Part shown: positions 22,036 to 33,369 of the stretch, in pieces | Position numbering within the stretch: position 1 is the first letter of the stretch | Layout of the letters: each line of letters begins with the position of its first letter | Assembly: GCA_963970005.1 (NCBI GenBank) | Contig: CAXAMN010028928.1 | Coordinates: forward strand, 424,690 to 488,689 | Direction of reading: 5' to 3' | DNA from: Durusdinium trenchii | Lineage: Eukaryota > Sar > Dinophyceae > Suessiales > Symbiodiniaceae | DNA: 64,000 bases | The notes under the pieces: model-generated | Seen by the model: the letters and a program-made list of their open reading frames with translations, nothing else | What the model was told of the DNA's origin: nothing | Databases searched by the model: none | Position numbers and translations under genes: made by a program

Positions 22036-22350
22036 CGTGACCCGACAACTTCCAACCTCCACTGACTTTGTCGCGGTCACGCGTGAGGCTCTTGCGCTTC
22101 TTGAATCTTCATCGGCTTGTGTTTGGCCAGCGGCGAACCATCTGCGCAAAATTGACCACTGGTGCAAAGGCAGGTTCCACTTGGCACTGCCGACATGATG
22201 TCCCATCTTGCCTCTATAGCTGACCTCGAGACGCTCAAAGCCATTGCGCAGGCCGGCATCGTTTTCACCACGGATCAACAGAAGGATTTGGAGCGCCATC
22301 TGGCAGAAAGTATACTCAAGACTCAAGAGGGTTCAAGAAGGGTGTAGAGA
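22036..22350 (+). pseudogene. Unrecognised coding-like fragment upstream of USP-like gene
   Basis: Two overlapping plus frames read as ordinary protein: TSTDFVAVTREALALLES continuing to HLRKIDHWCKGRFHLALP (stop near 22197), then SHLASIADLETLKAIAQAG and QQKDLERHLAESILK (22193-22347). A single frame change would join them. No family recognised. The strand is that of the USP-like fragment 600 bases downstream, so it may be an upstream part of the same gene. Confidence 0.35.
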
Positions 22351-22960
22351 CCCCGTCGTCTGGGTAACCTGGATCGGGGGGTTGAAGAGCTGCCAATGGG
22401 AAAAGTTGAAGGTTTGCAGCTGGTGCGAATGGGGTCCACTAGAGGCAACTTCAACATGAGAGAGGGTGCAGTGCACGCAGGTGGATTTGGAGGCTGTGAG
22501 TTTGAGAGCGTTTGGATGTGTAATTTGGGCAGTTGCAATGATTGGGGATCAATGCAATCAACAATGATAGTTGGTGCTTGGGCCCTCAGCCGTACACCTG
22601 CTGTTTGTCTCATTACGACACACCTATGGCATACGACAGTGGGTCTAGCAGTCATGAGATCAATCTGGGGTCCATGAGTGCTTGTGATTTTACTTCATCA
22701 CCAGGTGGGATCTTCTCATGAAGGAGTAATGAAGACCTGCTCTACGAATCCAGGTCAAAGTGAACAACTCAGGCGCTGCGTTCTTCTTTGTCCAAGCAGG
22801 TGTCGGGGGACTGCTACCTGCGGGACTCTTGAAGGGAGCGCAAGTGGTGCTGAGAGCCTGAGAGCCCCTCTTGGGACGGGGACAGAGAGGCAATGAAGAG
22901 ATTAGCGCATCACCAGAACCATCAATTGCTGTAGAGAATGCGACCACTTGCGCCTCATCT
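22351..22960. other. No clear gene; ambiguous antisense open frame
   Basis: A 238-codon minus-strand frame (22690-23406) covers this stretch and the first half of the USP-like domain. Because the plus strand has real USP motifs there, most of that frame is a shadow, although the part before 23060 cannot be excluded as coding. Confidence 0.3.
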
Positions 22961-23053
22961 TCAAAGACTAATGGACCAAGGTAACGCATTTGGGGAGGAT
23001 GATGCTTTTCAAAGCTCCCAACATGAAAGTTGCCCAAACTATGAGGATGGCGC

Positions 23054-23936
23054 TCCATTGCGCTGATGTGGATGCCACTTGGCCTAAAGGGTTTGCGGCT
23101 GGAATCTCTAGCTTGTTTTGAAAACCCTGGCAATCGTTGCTTCGCAAACAATGTCATCAGAGCTTGGTGGTGGATGGGCGCCTTTCTGACGGAGCCTAAC
23201 TTGCTGTGGGGCAAAACGACCAAGATTCGCTTGCAGGTGCTCCAGCAATCCCTGATCAAGTTCAAGGACTTGCACTGTGCTTCAGAGTTTGCGCCCCTCC
23301 TTGAGTGGACGGAAAACCCAGATGCTGGACAAGATATTTCGGAATTCCTGGGCAAAGTGTGGGGGGTTGCAGCAGCTGACAGCCCAGAGCACTCTTTGCA
23401 AGGCAAGTGGAAGAGCTTGGTGCAAAATCGAGCCCGTCACCATCAAACGGTGCCCATCTTTGTTCGAATGAGCAAGGAATTTGGAGGAGGAATCGGACTG
23501 GAGGCGCTGCTGAGCCATGTTGGGCCATTGGGCAAATGAGGAGCATGGACAGTGTCTTGCGGAAGAAGCGGAGCATGTTGCCTTATTCCATATTGGCAGA
23601 TACCCTTTGCAAGGAAAGGAGTGGAAGAAACACAACCCCCTCTTCCTGAACCAGCGCTTCCAGGTGGCGCAGCGAAACACGACTGGACATGCCAACTGGA
23701 GCTATTTCACTTTGAGAGCAGTGGTGTCGCATGTTGGAGAGGAACGAGGCTCCGGTCACTACACTTGTGGTCTGGTGGCGGGCGACATCATGTGGTACTG
23801 TGATGATGGGGAGGTACCGCAGCTTGTTGAAGAGTGGCCTGAGGAGTTGCAGAATGGGGCATGCAGGATCTTGGCCTCGAAGAACCAGCAAAAAGAACAC
23901 AGCAAGCAGACATCAACGCTCCAGAACACGTGCTAG
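23054..23936 (+). pseudogene. Ubiquitin-specific-protease-like (USP, C19) fragment, one frame break
   Basis: The Cys box is LACFENPGNRCFANNVI (23112-23153), with the NPGNRC core where USPs have NLGNTC. GQDISEFLGKVW fits the USP QQDxxEF segment. The His box is VVSHVGEERGSGHYTCGLV with MWYCDDGEV after it (23720-23820), typical of USP enzymes that remove ubiquitin from proteins. The N- and C-terminal halves lie in frames +2 and +3 and join near 23520 after a 1-nt change. An in-frame stop lies just before 23054. At about 290 residues it is only a catalytic core. Two related modules occur at 43201-45488. Confidence 0.65.
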
Positions 23937-23984
23937 GCGAAGAGAATGAATCAGAGAGACAAGGATCCTGGTCCATCTCGCGCA

Positions 23985-24500
23985 GGTCAGACAGAAGGGG
24001 AACTGCCGGCTCTTCCTTCAGCTGCTTGGCATATGCTTCCGATTGCGCCGTCAGCTCTTGTTGTTCTTCGTCAATGGCCTCTTGGACTTGCTTGCATCAA
24101 TTTGTAGGTCTCTTTGGCCACATCAACTCTCTTCTGCCGTCCTGCTTTCTTGTTGGTCAGCTGACGTAGCTCGCCAACAGTTGCCTTGAGCTTTGTTGTG
24201 ACATCTTTGGATCCCTCCTTGGCAGGAACAGTCAAGGGTTGCACCACTTAGTTGGCCTCTGTAGGAAGAGAGCCCAGGCCCGCACGCAAAACCACTTCCA
24301 GCGCTCCGGGCTGCAGGGTATAGTCAATGCCCACTGCCATCAGCTGTCCACGCCTTTCTTTTCTTGGCCGCCTATGATTGTCATCACTTCTGCATACTCT
24401 CTTGGGTTGTAAGCCGGCAATCCTCACAGCACCACCTGGTCGAGGCCACTCGATCAGACCATATCCACGACGTGTGGCAGGCCTTGCACACATAGTCACA
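23985..24500 (-). pseudogene. Unrecognised coding-like fragment, minus strand
   Basis: From 24500 down, the frame reads RRGYGLIEWPRPGGAVRIAG and MAVGIDYTLQPGALEVVLRA, then a TAA at 24250-24248. The same frame continues with KDVTTKLKATVGELRQLTNK, and, after a 1-nt shift near 24095, AIDEEQQELTAQSEAYAKQL. Codon-like composition and coiled-coil character suggest a decayed gene or an exon. No family recognised. Confidence 0.35.
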
Positions 24501-24599
24501 CAGCACTTTCTGTGCCACCAGTCATGATGCCAACGCCACCACCCAGGAAGATTCTTCTATGAAGGGCGCCCACTTGAACCGCTCACGGTCTTGGGCCAC

Positions 24600-24653
24600 C
24601 AGTCTCTCTCTCTGTCTCTCTGTCTCTCTGTCTCTCTGTCTCTCTGTCTCTGC

Positions 24654-24702
<49 letters not shown>

Positions 24703-24715
24703 TCTCTCTCTCGGC
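24600..24715. repeat. CTCTGT/CT microsatellite
   Basis: Tandem TCTCTG units grading into pure TC repeats. Confidence 0.95.
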
Positions 24716-24719
24716 TATC

Positions 24720-25683
24720 TGGCCGTGTCTTGGCCTATTGTTGTGCGCGGTTAAACCATGTGCCTACCGCTTGCCGTGATTCGCTGGCATTATACATTGC
24801 ACTTCAGAACCGCCACATTGTTGACAAACCCAAGAACAAGAACGCTTACATATACACATATATATATATACATATAAGAGAGTGCGACTCGAATTGTCGC
24901 GCACGGATACTGTCACTTCATTTAGAACAGAAATAATCACAAATGCGATGCAAACTTGAAGAATTGTATGTATACTAGGCTGAGATGACTTAGGCCAATT
25001 GGGTCGAAATGACATACAACTTTCCCAGGGCAAGTCCTAAGTCATGTACAAATGTTATACAGGGCAATTTCATTGGCACACACTCATGACATAGGCCTTG
25101 TTGACCTGGTCCTGAGTGTTTTTTTTTGGGGGGGGTTGGTGGGGGGCATGCTCCTGGAAGACTAGAGCTAATGAAAGTCCACATGTCATAGGAACATCTT
25201 TTGCTTTAAGTCTGCCTTTGCGCGTTTTTGCTCTCAAATTCCTATCTCTCGATGGTTTATTCATTGTTTAGATACCAAAGTCGTATGTCATGATGCTTGT
25301 CAATATAAAATCAACTGTTTTTAGGATCTTTGGTGACAACCTCTGGCATCTCTGATTTCGAGGTTTTTCCAAGCTTTTGCTTCATGACATAAATACTTGT
25401 GGGGGGTAGGCTAAACCTTCATGACTTAGCCGCCGCAATTTGGAGGTAGTTTTCACAAGTCCTTTGTCATTTCAGCCTAATATATATATATATACGCCTA
25501 TGAAGGCTCGCATAGGTGCGGACTCTGCAGACTATTTCTGCGGGACCCACCACACTGGCCCACAGCCTCGATGGAATCGTACGGCAGCCACGTCACTAGC
25601 TGCTCTTCCTGGGCTGGCTTGTGGTTGCTCGAACCAATCAAGCCCTCACAATAGGTTGACACACGCGCTCCATACAGTAAGAA
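24720..25683. other. No recognised gene; TA microsatellites
   Basis: AT-rich dinucleotide runs near 24840-24870 and 25480-25496, and a T9-G10 homopolymer pair near 25121-25140. No supported coding sequence. Confidence 0.45.
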
Positions 25684-25726
25684 ATTACACCACCGTAGAC
25701 CCCAAACAGTTTGTGTTTTTCAGCAG
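25684..25726 (+). repeat. Dispersed repeat flanking a minisatellite; second copy at window end
   Basis: ATTACACCACCGTAGACCCC followed by AAACAGTTTGTGTTTTTCA recurs at about 63920-63958 with one substitution. In both places it is followed by the start of the 54-bp satellite unit. Confidence 0.8.
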
Positions 25727-25728
25727 CC

Positions 25729-26195
25729 CAGAGCTGGGAGACACATGTAAAGGACAGCAAGGCAGAGGCGGACAGAGCAGTCCAGAGCTGGGAGACACAT
25801 GCAGACACAGGGAGACAAATGTAAAGGATTGCAAGGCAGAGGCGGACACAGCAGCTCAGACGGGCACAGCAACACCGGTCCAGAGCTGGGAGACCAATGT
25901 AAAGGATTGCAAGCGAGAGGCGGACACAGCAGCCCAGAGCTGGGTGACAAACGTGAAGGATTGCAAGGCAAAGGCGGATACAGCAGCTGAGACATGTAAA
26001 GGATTGCAAGCGAGAGGCGGACACAGCAGCCCAGAGCTGAGAGACAAGTGTAAAGGGTTGCAAGCAAGAGGCGGGCACAGCAGTCCAGAGCTGGGAGACA
26101 CATGTAAAGGATTGCGAGGCAGAGGCGGACACTGCAGTCCAGAGCTGGGAGACACAAAGCAGTCCAGAGCTGGAGACAAAATGGAAAGGATTGCA
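25729..26195 (+). repeat. 54-bp minisatellite, about 8-9 imperfect units
   Basis: Units begin CCAGAGCTGGGAGACACATG and contain a GGCAGAGGCGGACA core; several are truncated or fused. As 54 is a multiple of three and the unit lacks stops in most frames, long open frames run through on both strands; these are not taken as genes. Confidence 0.9.
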
Positions 26196-26640
26196 AGGCA
26201 GAGGTTAGCACCACACAACAAGAGGGGAGACAAGAAGGGAGACAAAAGGAAACAGAAGGGAGACAAGGCGGACACAGTGACCAACAAGAAGGGAGACAAA
26301 GGGTGACAAGCGGGACGGAAGGCGGACGCGCTTTCTCGCAGCAAGGCGGACACTCTTGGAAAGCATTGAGAACCCCTGACAGTAACCTGTTTGGGGAAAA
26401 ATGTGCGCCGAGAATGCGCAATCACTGAAAGCAGGGTCCTGCAGCATCTTCCTCTTTGGGGCAATTGGCAGACCCTGCAGACGAGAACATTCAAGCATTT
26501 GACACGTCAAGAACTGGCTATCGGATATGGCGAGAGATGATTACAGTCTAGGGCCTAGGGGAAGTTTGTCAAATGCCACATTGACAAACCTGTTGTTTTA
26601 TGTTGGACCGATTTGATCTGTGAGCTGTGGTCGCGCAGGC
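26196..26640. other. GGGAGACAA-rich tail of the minisatellite, then no gene
   Basis: Shorter GGGAGACAAGAAGGG repeats to about 26310, then unique sequence with a CTAGGGCCTAGGGG motif near 26551. Confidence 0.5.
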
Positions 26641-26647
26641 TGGTGAT

Positions 26648-29005
26648 GTCATGATTTGTTTGATGTGTGGCCTCTGGCCATGCAAAGCAAAGCAGAATGC
26701 AAGACCAGTTGCAGGGCCATTCTACCAGCCTCACGCTGCTCGATGAGCTCACGCTTCAGGCGTTCACGGCCCGGCTCTTCGTCTTTTTTCTTTGCCTTGT
26801 CCGATCTTGTCTTTGGCTTTGGCCTGGATGGCTGTGAGCTGTGAGGCACCCGAGCAGGATCACTCCGACACTCACATGACAAGGATAAGCTCTTTTGCAG
26901 TATATAACTGAACTGCTTACCAACAAAGCTCCTGAGACCCCAGCATACGCCCTACAGTTGGCAAGCTTTCCATCTCTTCCAAATGCACTCTGCAATCTTC
27001 AGCCTCTCCTGCTGCACGGGACGCTAACTACAGCACAATAGCCTGTGCAAAATGTGTGTCCTTTCGTTACGGTCATCATCCACGCACCTTCCCACTGCTG
27101 GCGTTCTATGTCGGCATCGTCATCGTGTTCTTCTTCCTCTTTTTCTTCCTGGCCGGCAAAGACAGCATCATCCAAGTCTGGACTCTACGATTATCGGAAC
27201 AATTGATCAACTTGCAGGCCTTCACAGCGAGTTGTTCCAGCTTCTTCTTCTTGACCTTTCTTGGATTGTATCGATTAGGAAGGTGAAAAATCTGTCTGCT
27301 GCAAGGCTCCCAAAAGGTGACCCATCCATTTTTGCGTGTCATAACCCATGTATGCTCAATCAGTTGATCTGACTTCTCCATAGTTGCCAGCGGATCTTTT
27401 GAGTATACGGTGCCTTTCACCACATACGCGTCTTCTTTGCAACCCAGCAGGAGGGAGCACAGCAAGACTGAATGATCTTGAGGAGCTCCCTTTCGTCTGG
27501 CAAGAACATACTCAGGGTCTTTCCAGCCGTCACTTGGAATTAGACCAATGCGAGCTTGACGCTGAGTAATCTCAAAAGACAAGCAATGTACCCATTCCAA
27601 CAGCTTTGCCGGAAAACTCCACTCCTCTGGAATGATAATGGGGGACACGAATGCCATCAAAGGAGTCTCTATCCTTGTCAAAGGATGCAAGCCAATGCAA
27701 GGAAATCGTCTCAAAGAATCTGCCGTCTGCATCATGTTCTCCTCTTTTGGCTTCTTGGCGCCTATGGAATCCGGAAATGGCAGCGCATAGTCTTCAGCCT
27801 TCTGCATGTTCCGAGAATTCCACTCCTCTTCCTTCTTGGCCCAAACCGATTCAGCGTCGACCTCCTGCACTTCATCCTCAAATCTCAGAGTTTCAGCCCA
27901 GTCCGGGTAGAAATAAGCTTCAAAGTGAATCAGCGCAGCATCCTTGTTCGCCAAAGCTGATTGGCCAAGCGCGGTCTTGCTGCCATCATAGACACGCACC
28001 GATCTGGGCTCTTCATACCACTGATTGTGTTTTTCTTGCTTTGCCTCGAACTCATTCTCATCCTCATCATCTTTCTTCTCAGCCGCCAAGGGACCCAACA
28101 GGGTTCGTTTCTGCGTTGCTCGTACATTGAGAATATCTCCCAGTGTGACTTGGCACCCACCCAGGCAGTCAGCGGATGTCACATCATCGTCCCACACCTG
28201 TATCTGAATATGGCCTTTGCTGGTCAGCTCGTACTTTAAAATGCTGTCTTGATACTTCTTTTCAGCCTTGGTGAAGGAATCACATTCATACTCAAACAAA
28301 ATGATATGTTGCTTGAACACCTTTATCCAGCATTTGCAACTGGGAGCCTTTGAACCCATGCGGAGCTCGGGGAAGACCACCTCATGCCCATGCTCATAAA
28401 AGAAATAGAGACACAAGGTCTTGTAGTTCAGCTTGGGTGTTTAGTTGGCCATGTGGCCACTACTTGTCAAAGTCATCCTACGTACTGCACTGCTGTTGAA
28501 TTCTTTTTGTCTTGGCGCTGAGTATTCGTCCCCTTGCTATCTTCAGTGGTGGATCGCAAAATGTGCTTCCATTGATTTCCTTCAATTGCGGCTGCAGTCG
28601 AGTTGCCCTCACCGGAAAATAGAAGCTCTGGTTGAAGACCGGGCGCAAGGATTGCTTCACTACAGGCGACAGCATGACCATGTTGTCCCAAGTGCATCTC
28701 AGGTATGGGTCCTTAGATCTACGTAACTGCTACATGTTGATACGTGTTGGCATGATCTTGGCGCGAGGTCAAACAAGAATGATACGATCTATGATTGTAA
28801 ACTATCACCAGCCTAAGGTTCAGAGCTTCCAGTATCAAAGTCTGCAACCGGTAGGGCTTCGCATTTCTTGACACCTCAACATGCAATGCCACATGTTGCG
28901 AAGGCAAGCTCAAAAAGCTGCACTTCTTGCTTTCGGGCGACGGACCACCAAATGGCGATCGTACGGGTTCAAGTGGGAGACCTTCAAGACTTCAATTCGC
29001 ACACT
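26648..29005 (-). CDS. CEP76/CC2D2A-like protein: C2 domain plus transglutaminase-like domain (intron-containing)
   Basis: Proposed exons on the minus strand: 29005-28813, 28718-28613, 28431-27088 and about 26849-26648. The first two join as LNLR then SKDPYLRCTW, a typical C2 start. PVFNQSFYFP and GHIQIQVWDDDVTSADCLGG complete the C2 domain. The large exon ends with DHSVLLCSLLLGCKEDAYV and EHTWVMTRKNGWVTFWEP, which closely resembles the transglutaminase-like domain shared by CEP76 and CC2D2A, best CEP76. These are centriole or ciliary-gate proteins, so a basal-body role is likely in a flagellate (inference). Intron 1 appears GC-AG and intron 2 GT-AG. Single-base breaks near 28917 (T run) and 27178 are either assembly errors or decay. 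The final exon boundary is uncertain. Confidence 0.65.
28719..28812 (-). other. Putative GC-AG intron of the CEP76-like gene
   Basis: The intron starts GCTGGTGATAGT and ends TTACGTAG. Only this boundary keeps the C2 frame: CTT AG joined to A TCT gives L-R-S. A GT donor three bases downstream would shift the frame. GC donors are known to be common in dinoflagellate genes. Confidence 0.5.
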
Positions 29006-29689
29006 CTTTCAGTGGGATTTGTTGGAGGATCCATTTGTGTAGGCTGGAGAGGGGTTGGGGGAGGGCGAGGGCCTCCTTGTCAAGAAAACACAAAAGCCTT
29101 AGAAGCCGCCAGAAGCGATCAGAAGCCACCAAAACCAACAGAATGAAATGAAAGCTGCAAGAAACCACAAAACCTGACGAAACACACGAGGCGCCACTGG
29201 CGCCACCAAAGCCTCCACGAGCCACACAATTTCCTATACATCCCTAATTCATATTATGGAGTTGATTGCACGAGCGTCTTGTTTCTTAGACTTGGGGGAC
29301 CAAGGGAGACAAAGCAGAATCAGCTCAGCCCAGCATCCAGAAGAGTCGTGGGAGGCAAAGGGAAACAAAAGGCCACAAATCATCGTGGCCAGGATCGTTT
29401 TTCATGCAAGAAGTGAGAACCCCTCACAGCAAAGCTGCTTGTGCAAAAATGTCAACAAACAGCATTCCAATTTCAATCAAGGAGCTGTAGTTGCAGTCTT
29501 GAGCTGCTCTGGACGATTGGTGCGAAAGTCCAGCTCGGGCTCCTCCACTGTTCACAAGCATGTGGTGAGTTGCAGCGGTAAGCAACAAAATTGCACACTG
29601 GACCCTAATATGAAGGAAATATAAACGGAGGGTTGGAAGGCATGAGGTTGAAAAAACTTCAGGACCACTAGCCAATGGCCTGTGCAAAG

Positions 29690-29952
29690 CTACTATCATT
29701 GGATTTGGTCGCCTTCATGCCCTTCGAGCGCAGGATGCATTTCACATTGCCGTTGATGTCGCCAACAATGTATCTTTCATAATCTGGAGTGAACCGCTTG
29801 ACCTCGGTGGTGCGTAAATCAAAAGGCATCGCAATTCTCAGAATGCTGTGCTGTAGCACATCTCGACAAGCTGACGCTCTGACTTTGCCCTGAAAGACCG
29901 ACATGTCCAACACCTCAACACTCAGCCAATTCGATGCCGGGACTCCCCTCAC
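29690..29952 (-). CDS. Possible upstream exon, function unknown
   Basis: Open frame with protein-like content: NWLSVEVLDMSVFQGKVRAS and TPDYERYIVGDINGNVKCIL. It lies 0.7 kb upstream of the CEP76-like exons on the same strand, so it could belong to that gene. No domain recognised and splice sites not resolved. Confidence 0.35.
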
Positions 29953-30235
29953 AAATATATACTTTCAGAAAAACTTCGCAAGCAAGCTTAGGGACTGGGT
30001 GCGTGAAAGGGGAACTTCTTAGAGACTTAGAGACTTCGCAAGACTTCTCACAGACTTCGTTGCAAAAGTCTGACAAGCGAAGACACAGATGTCAGGTTCA
30101 GCAAGCAGCGGCCCAGCACTCTGTGTGGCGCCGGGGCATGTTTCTCCATCTTGGCGATAGTCCTTCAGCACATAAATGGCAAACTGACACAAATGGTAGG
30201 ACTGTAGTATACGAAATCTGACACACAAAAATTAC

Positions 30236-30447
30236 GCACCAAGAAACGCGTTGTTGGCTAGAAAGGCTGGCGGTTTGCCCGTCAGGACGGAGACAATGAA
30301 GTATGAATTCTGCAAATGAGTCCGCGTTCCACGGAAAACAAACTTTCCACAGTTTGGCCAGAAGAATCGTCCGTCTTGCTGATTCCATTCCTTAGCTATG
30401 CGCAGGAGAGCGTGAAGTAGGCAAGTTATGGATCCAGCAAGCTGCAC
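30236..30447 (-). CDS. Possible upstream exon, function unknown
   Basis: Minus-strand frame reading ALLRIAKEWNQQDGRFFWPN and FRGTRTHLQNSYFIVSVLTG, more protein-like than its alternatives. Same strand as the CEP76-like gene 1.3 kb away. It might be an N-terminal exon of it, but I cannot assign a family. Confidence 0.3.
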
Positions 30448-30449
30448 AC

Positions 30450-31759
30450 ATGTTCTGAATATACTAGACTACACGGTGAATGGCCCGAGAACGTTCAGGT
30501 GTAGAGTTACACTGGTGTAAGGTATGCTTGCATTACGAAGAAAAAATATGTAAAATCCGCCCGCGATAAAGGTGCTGAGGCGTTGTCGCGTAAACCGCAA
30601 GATAGCTGCTGGATAAATCCGCTTAATTAAGTTTTGTTTGGGGGAACGTTTTTTTGGCTAGAACGTGTTTTGAAAATGGATCGTGTGCGTGATTGTCCGT
30701 ATGGTTTTGGAGGAAACGCTCGCGATGCCAGTTATGCAGCCCGGTGAAGATTGCATTACTAACATCGTGGGTGTGTTCATCCGTGTGTGTCCTGCCCGAC
30801 CGAAACAGACTGAGACAGACAAACCGATACAGACAGACCGAGACAAACAGACCGAGCCAGGCAGACCGAGACGGACAGAGAGAGGAGGAAATGGGCAAGG
30901 CGCAAAGGCGCGCAAGAAACGGCGAAACGCAAGCCGATGAGGCGCAGCAAGGAGGATTTGATCGAGGGGGGGGCACTCCCCCTTCCTTACATGGTCACAC
31001 TCAATGCACAATCCCAACTCCACCGCTGAACGCGCCAGCCAAAACGCTCAAGGCTGCTGGTGTGGTTTCATGGCAATGGTCGCAATATGTGGCAGCAAAG
31101 AGGTTGGGTCAAGATCGGGCGCAGGAGGAGCATCCCAAGACTTAGCTTGAAGAGTTGAAGGGAGCAGACGACAGGCAGGCTCATATTTATGCCCATGCTG
31201 CCAGGCGAACTGCAGTGATCATCAAGGACAAGGAGCACTACATGAATGGCGAAAACAAACCAGCAGCAGTGGTTCTGAAGTGAGTGGTGGAAAAGAAGCA
31301 GGCCAGGACTGACGGGCAGCTGGCCCAAAGAAGCGGGGAGCACGCTGTGACCAATGCCACCGTCTGGCTACTCTCCTGAGAAATCTGCCAAAGAAGATGA
31401 GAGATGCCCTGGGCAGATAGACAAGTCCTTGGAAAGAGAAATGAAGCAGTTGGTTGACGACACTGCCATGAAGGCAGTGGAGGATCCAGGGCATGCGCGG
31501 TATTGAAAGGGGAGCCCCCACTTCAAAGCGGCTGCGCGCATGGCCCGATCCATGAAGTTGAAGGTGATTTAGTGATCAAAGGGTGGCTGCACCCCAGCTC
31601 GAGAGACATGGTGCCTGGCTTGAATGCAGCTGATGCTTGAAGCACTCAACAGGCGTGAGCACTGGGCTCGTGAATGCAGCCACGCAGAGGGCAAGTTTCC
31701 ACTGCGTTTTGGGCGCAAACAGACACACACACACAGATATATATATATATATGTGTGTG
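30450..31759. other. No recognised gene; GACAGAC-rich segment and microsatellite
   Basis: 30800-30890 is rich in GACAGAC and CCGAGAC units. TA/TG microsatellites at 31737-31759 border copia element B. Short frames on both strands lack motifs. Confidence 0.45.
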
Positions 31760-32067
31760 TGTGAAGTGGGCAAGTATTCACACTGGTAGGGAGGTTGCAA
31801 CCGGAAGTGGTAGGTGAAGTGGAAAATGAGGTTCAAGTGGCGCTTGAAGTGAACTCTGCAAATGGAGGTGGTGAACACTTGCAAAACGCTCGGCGCTCGA
31901 GGTCCAAGCTTCTTTTCTCCTTAGTCTCTCAGGTGGAAGTCGCCACCTGCAAAGTCGCAGCCTATGGCTGTCGCGCGCGCATCGCCCGCCCCAGCTTGAA
32001 CAGCGGCGATACGCAGATCTCCAAGGATCAAACAGCAAACACACCAATGCATGGAGTGCATTTCACA
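31760..32067 (-). repeat. 3' LTR of element B (308 bp)
   Basis: Nearly identical to 40808-41110, starting TGTGAAGTGGGCAAG and ending GTGCATTTCACA. TGTGAA and TTCACA are the inverted LTR tips. Confidence 0.9.
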
Positions 32068-32179
32068 TTGGTGGTAATTACTTTACTTCGAGTGATCCCC
32101 ACCATGACATTTCAATCTTGATGCCATAGTGAGGAGCATGTTGCCATAGTCGTTAGATGCCGTTAGTATTGTAGTTCTC

Positions 32180-33175
32180 GATGTTGCTTGTGGGTCCTCG
32201 GGTTGTGTGCTGTGGTTGTGTGCTGTGTTGTGGTTGCGGTTGTGTTGTGGTTGTGTGTTTGTGGTTGTGTGTTTGTGGTTGTGTGTTTGTGGTTGTGTGT
32301 TTGTGGTTGTGGTAGTGGTTGTGGTTGTGGTTGTGATTGTGTGTTTGTTGTTGTGGTTGTGGTTGCGGTTGTGTCTTTGTGATTGTGTGTTTGTAGTTGT
32401 GGTTGTGGTTGTGTCTTTGTGATTGTGTGTTTGTATGTGCTTGTGGATGTGTCTGTGGTTGTGTTTGTGGTAGTGGTTGTGATTATGTGTTTGTAGTTGT
32501 GGTTGTGGTTGTGTCTTTGTGATTCTGTGTTTGTAGTTGTGGTTGTGGCTGTGTCTTTGTGATTGTGTGTTTGTAATTGTGGTTGTGGTTGTGTGTTTGT
32601 GGTTGTGTTTGTGGATGTGTTTGCGGTTGTGCGTTTGTGGTTGTGTGTTTGTGTGTTTGTGGTTGTGTGTTTGTGGTTGTGTGTTTGTGGTTGTGTGGTT
32701 GTGGTTGTGTGTTTGCGTGTGTGTGTTTGTGGTTGTGTGTTGTGTGTATGTTTGTGGCTGTGTGTTTGTGATTGTGTCTTTGTAGTTGTGTTTGTAGTTG
32801 TGTGTTTGTAAGTGTATTTGTAGTTGCACGTTTGTGATTGTGTTTGTGATTGTGTGTTTGCGGTTGCGTGGTTGTGGTTGTGTGTTTGTGGTTTTGTGTT
32901 TGTGGTTATGTGTGTGTGATTGTGTCTTTGTAGTTGTGTTTGTAGTTGTGTGTTTGCGATTGCGTTTGTGATTGTGGGTTTGTGATGCGGTTGTGTGTTT
33001 GTGGTTTTGTGTTTGTGGTTGTGTGTGTGATTGTGTCTTTGTAGTTGTGTTTGTAGTTGCGTGTTTGTGGTTGTGTTTGTGATTGTGGGTTTGTGATTGT
33101 GTTTGTGTGGTTGTGGTTGCGCGTTTGTGGTCGTGTGTTTGTGATTGTGTGTTTGTTGTGCGTTTGTGGATTTTA
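32180..33175. repeat. TTTGTGGTTGTG minisatellite inside element B
   Basis: About 1 kb of irregular units of GTGTTTGTGGTTGTG with variants GTCTTTGTGATT and GTTTGTAGTT. It lies between the end of the pol reading frame and the 3' LTR. Two minus frames are open through it (471 and 413 codons of Thr/Asn/His/Gln/Lys), which shows the openness comes from composition. Confidence 0.9.
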
Positions 33176-33190
33176 TCTGGCAAACTATCT

Positions 33191-33342
33191 GGTTGAGGTC
33201 CAGCGGTGCGCACTGCGATCGGATCCTTGCGGTTGAGGTCCAGCGGCGCACACTGCGATCGGATCCTTGCGGTTGAGGTCCAGGGGTGCACACTGCGATC
33301 GGATCCTTGCGGTTGAGGTCCAGGGGTGCACACTGCGATCCG
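33191..33342. repeat. 40-bp tandem repeat, nearly four copies
   Basis: Units starting at 33191, 33231, 33271 and 33311 read GGTTGAGGTCCAG(C/G)G..., each ending GGATCCTTGC except the last. It sits beside the TTTGTGG minisatellite within element B. Confidence 0.92.
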
Positions 33343-33369
33343 GAGCTGGCCAGACAAGATCGGAGAAGC

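Noticed and set aside
22690..23406. 238-codon minus-strand frame
   Set aside because: Lies antisense to a plus-strand USP-like domain with clear catalytic motifs, so most of it is a shadow.
25440..26306. 288-codon plus-strand frame encoding repeats of GDTCKGLQARGGHSSPEL type
   Set aside because: Produced by a 54-bp satellite whose unit is a multiple of three. Equally long frames are open on the minus strand and no domain is present.
33191..33342. Regular 40-bp repeats as a CRISPR array
   Set aside because: Units are contiguous without variable spacers, and the context is an LTR element in a eukaryotic genome.
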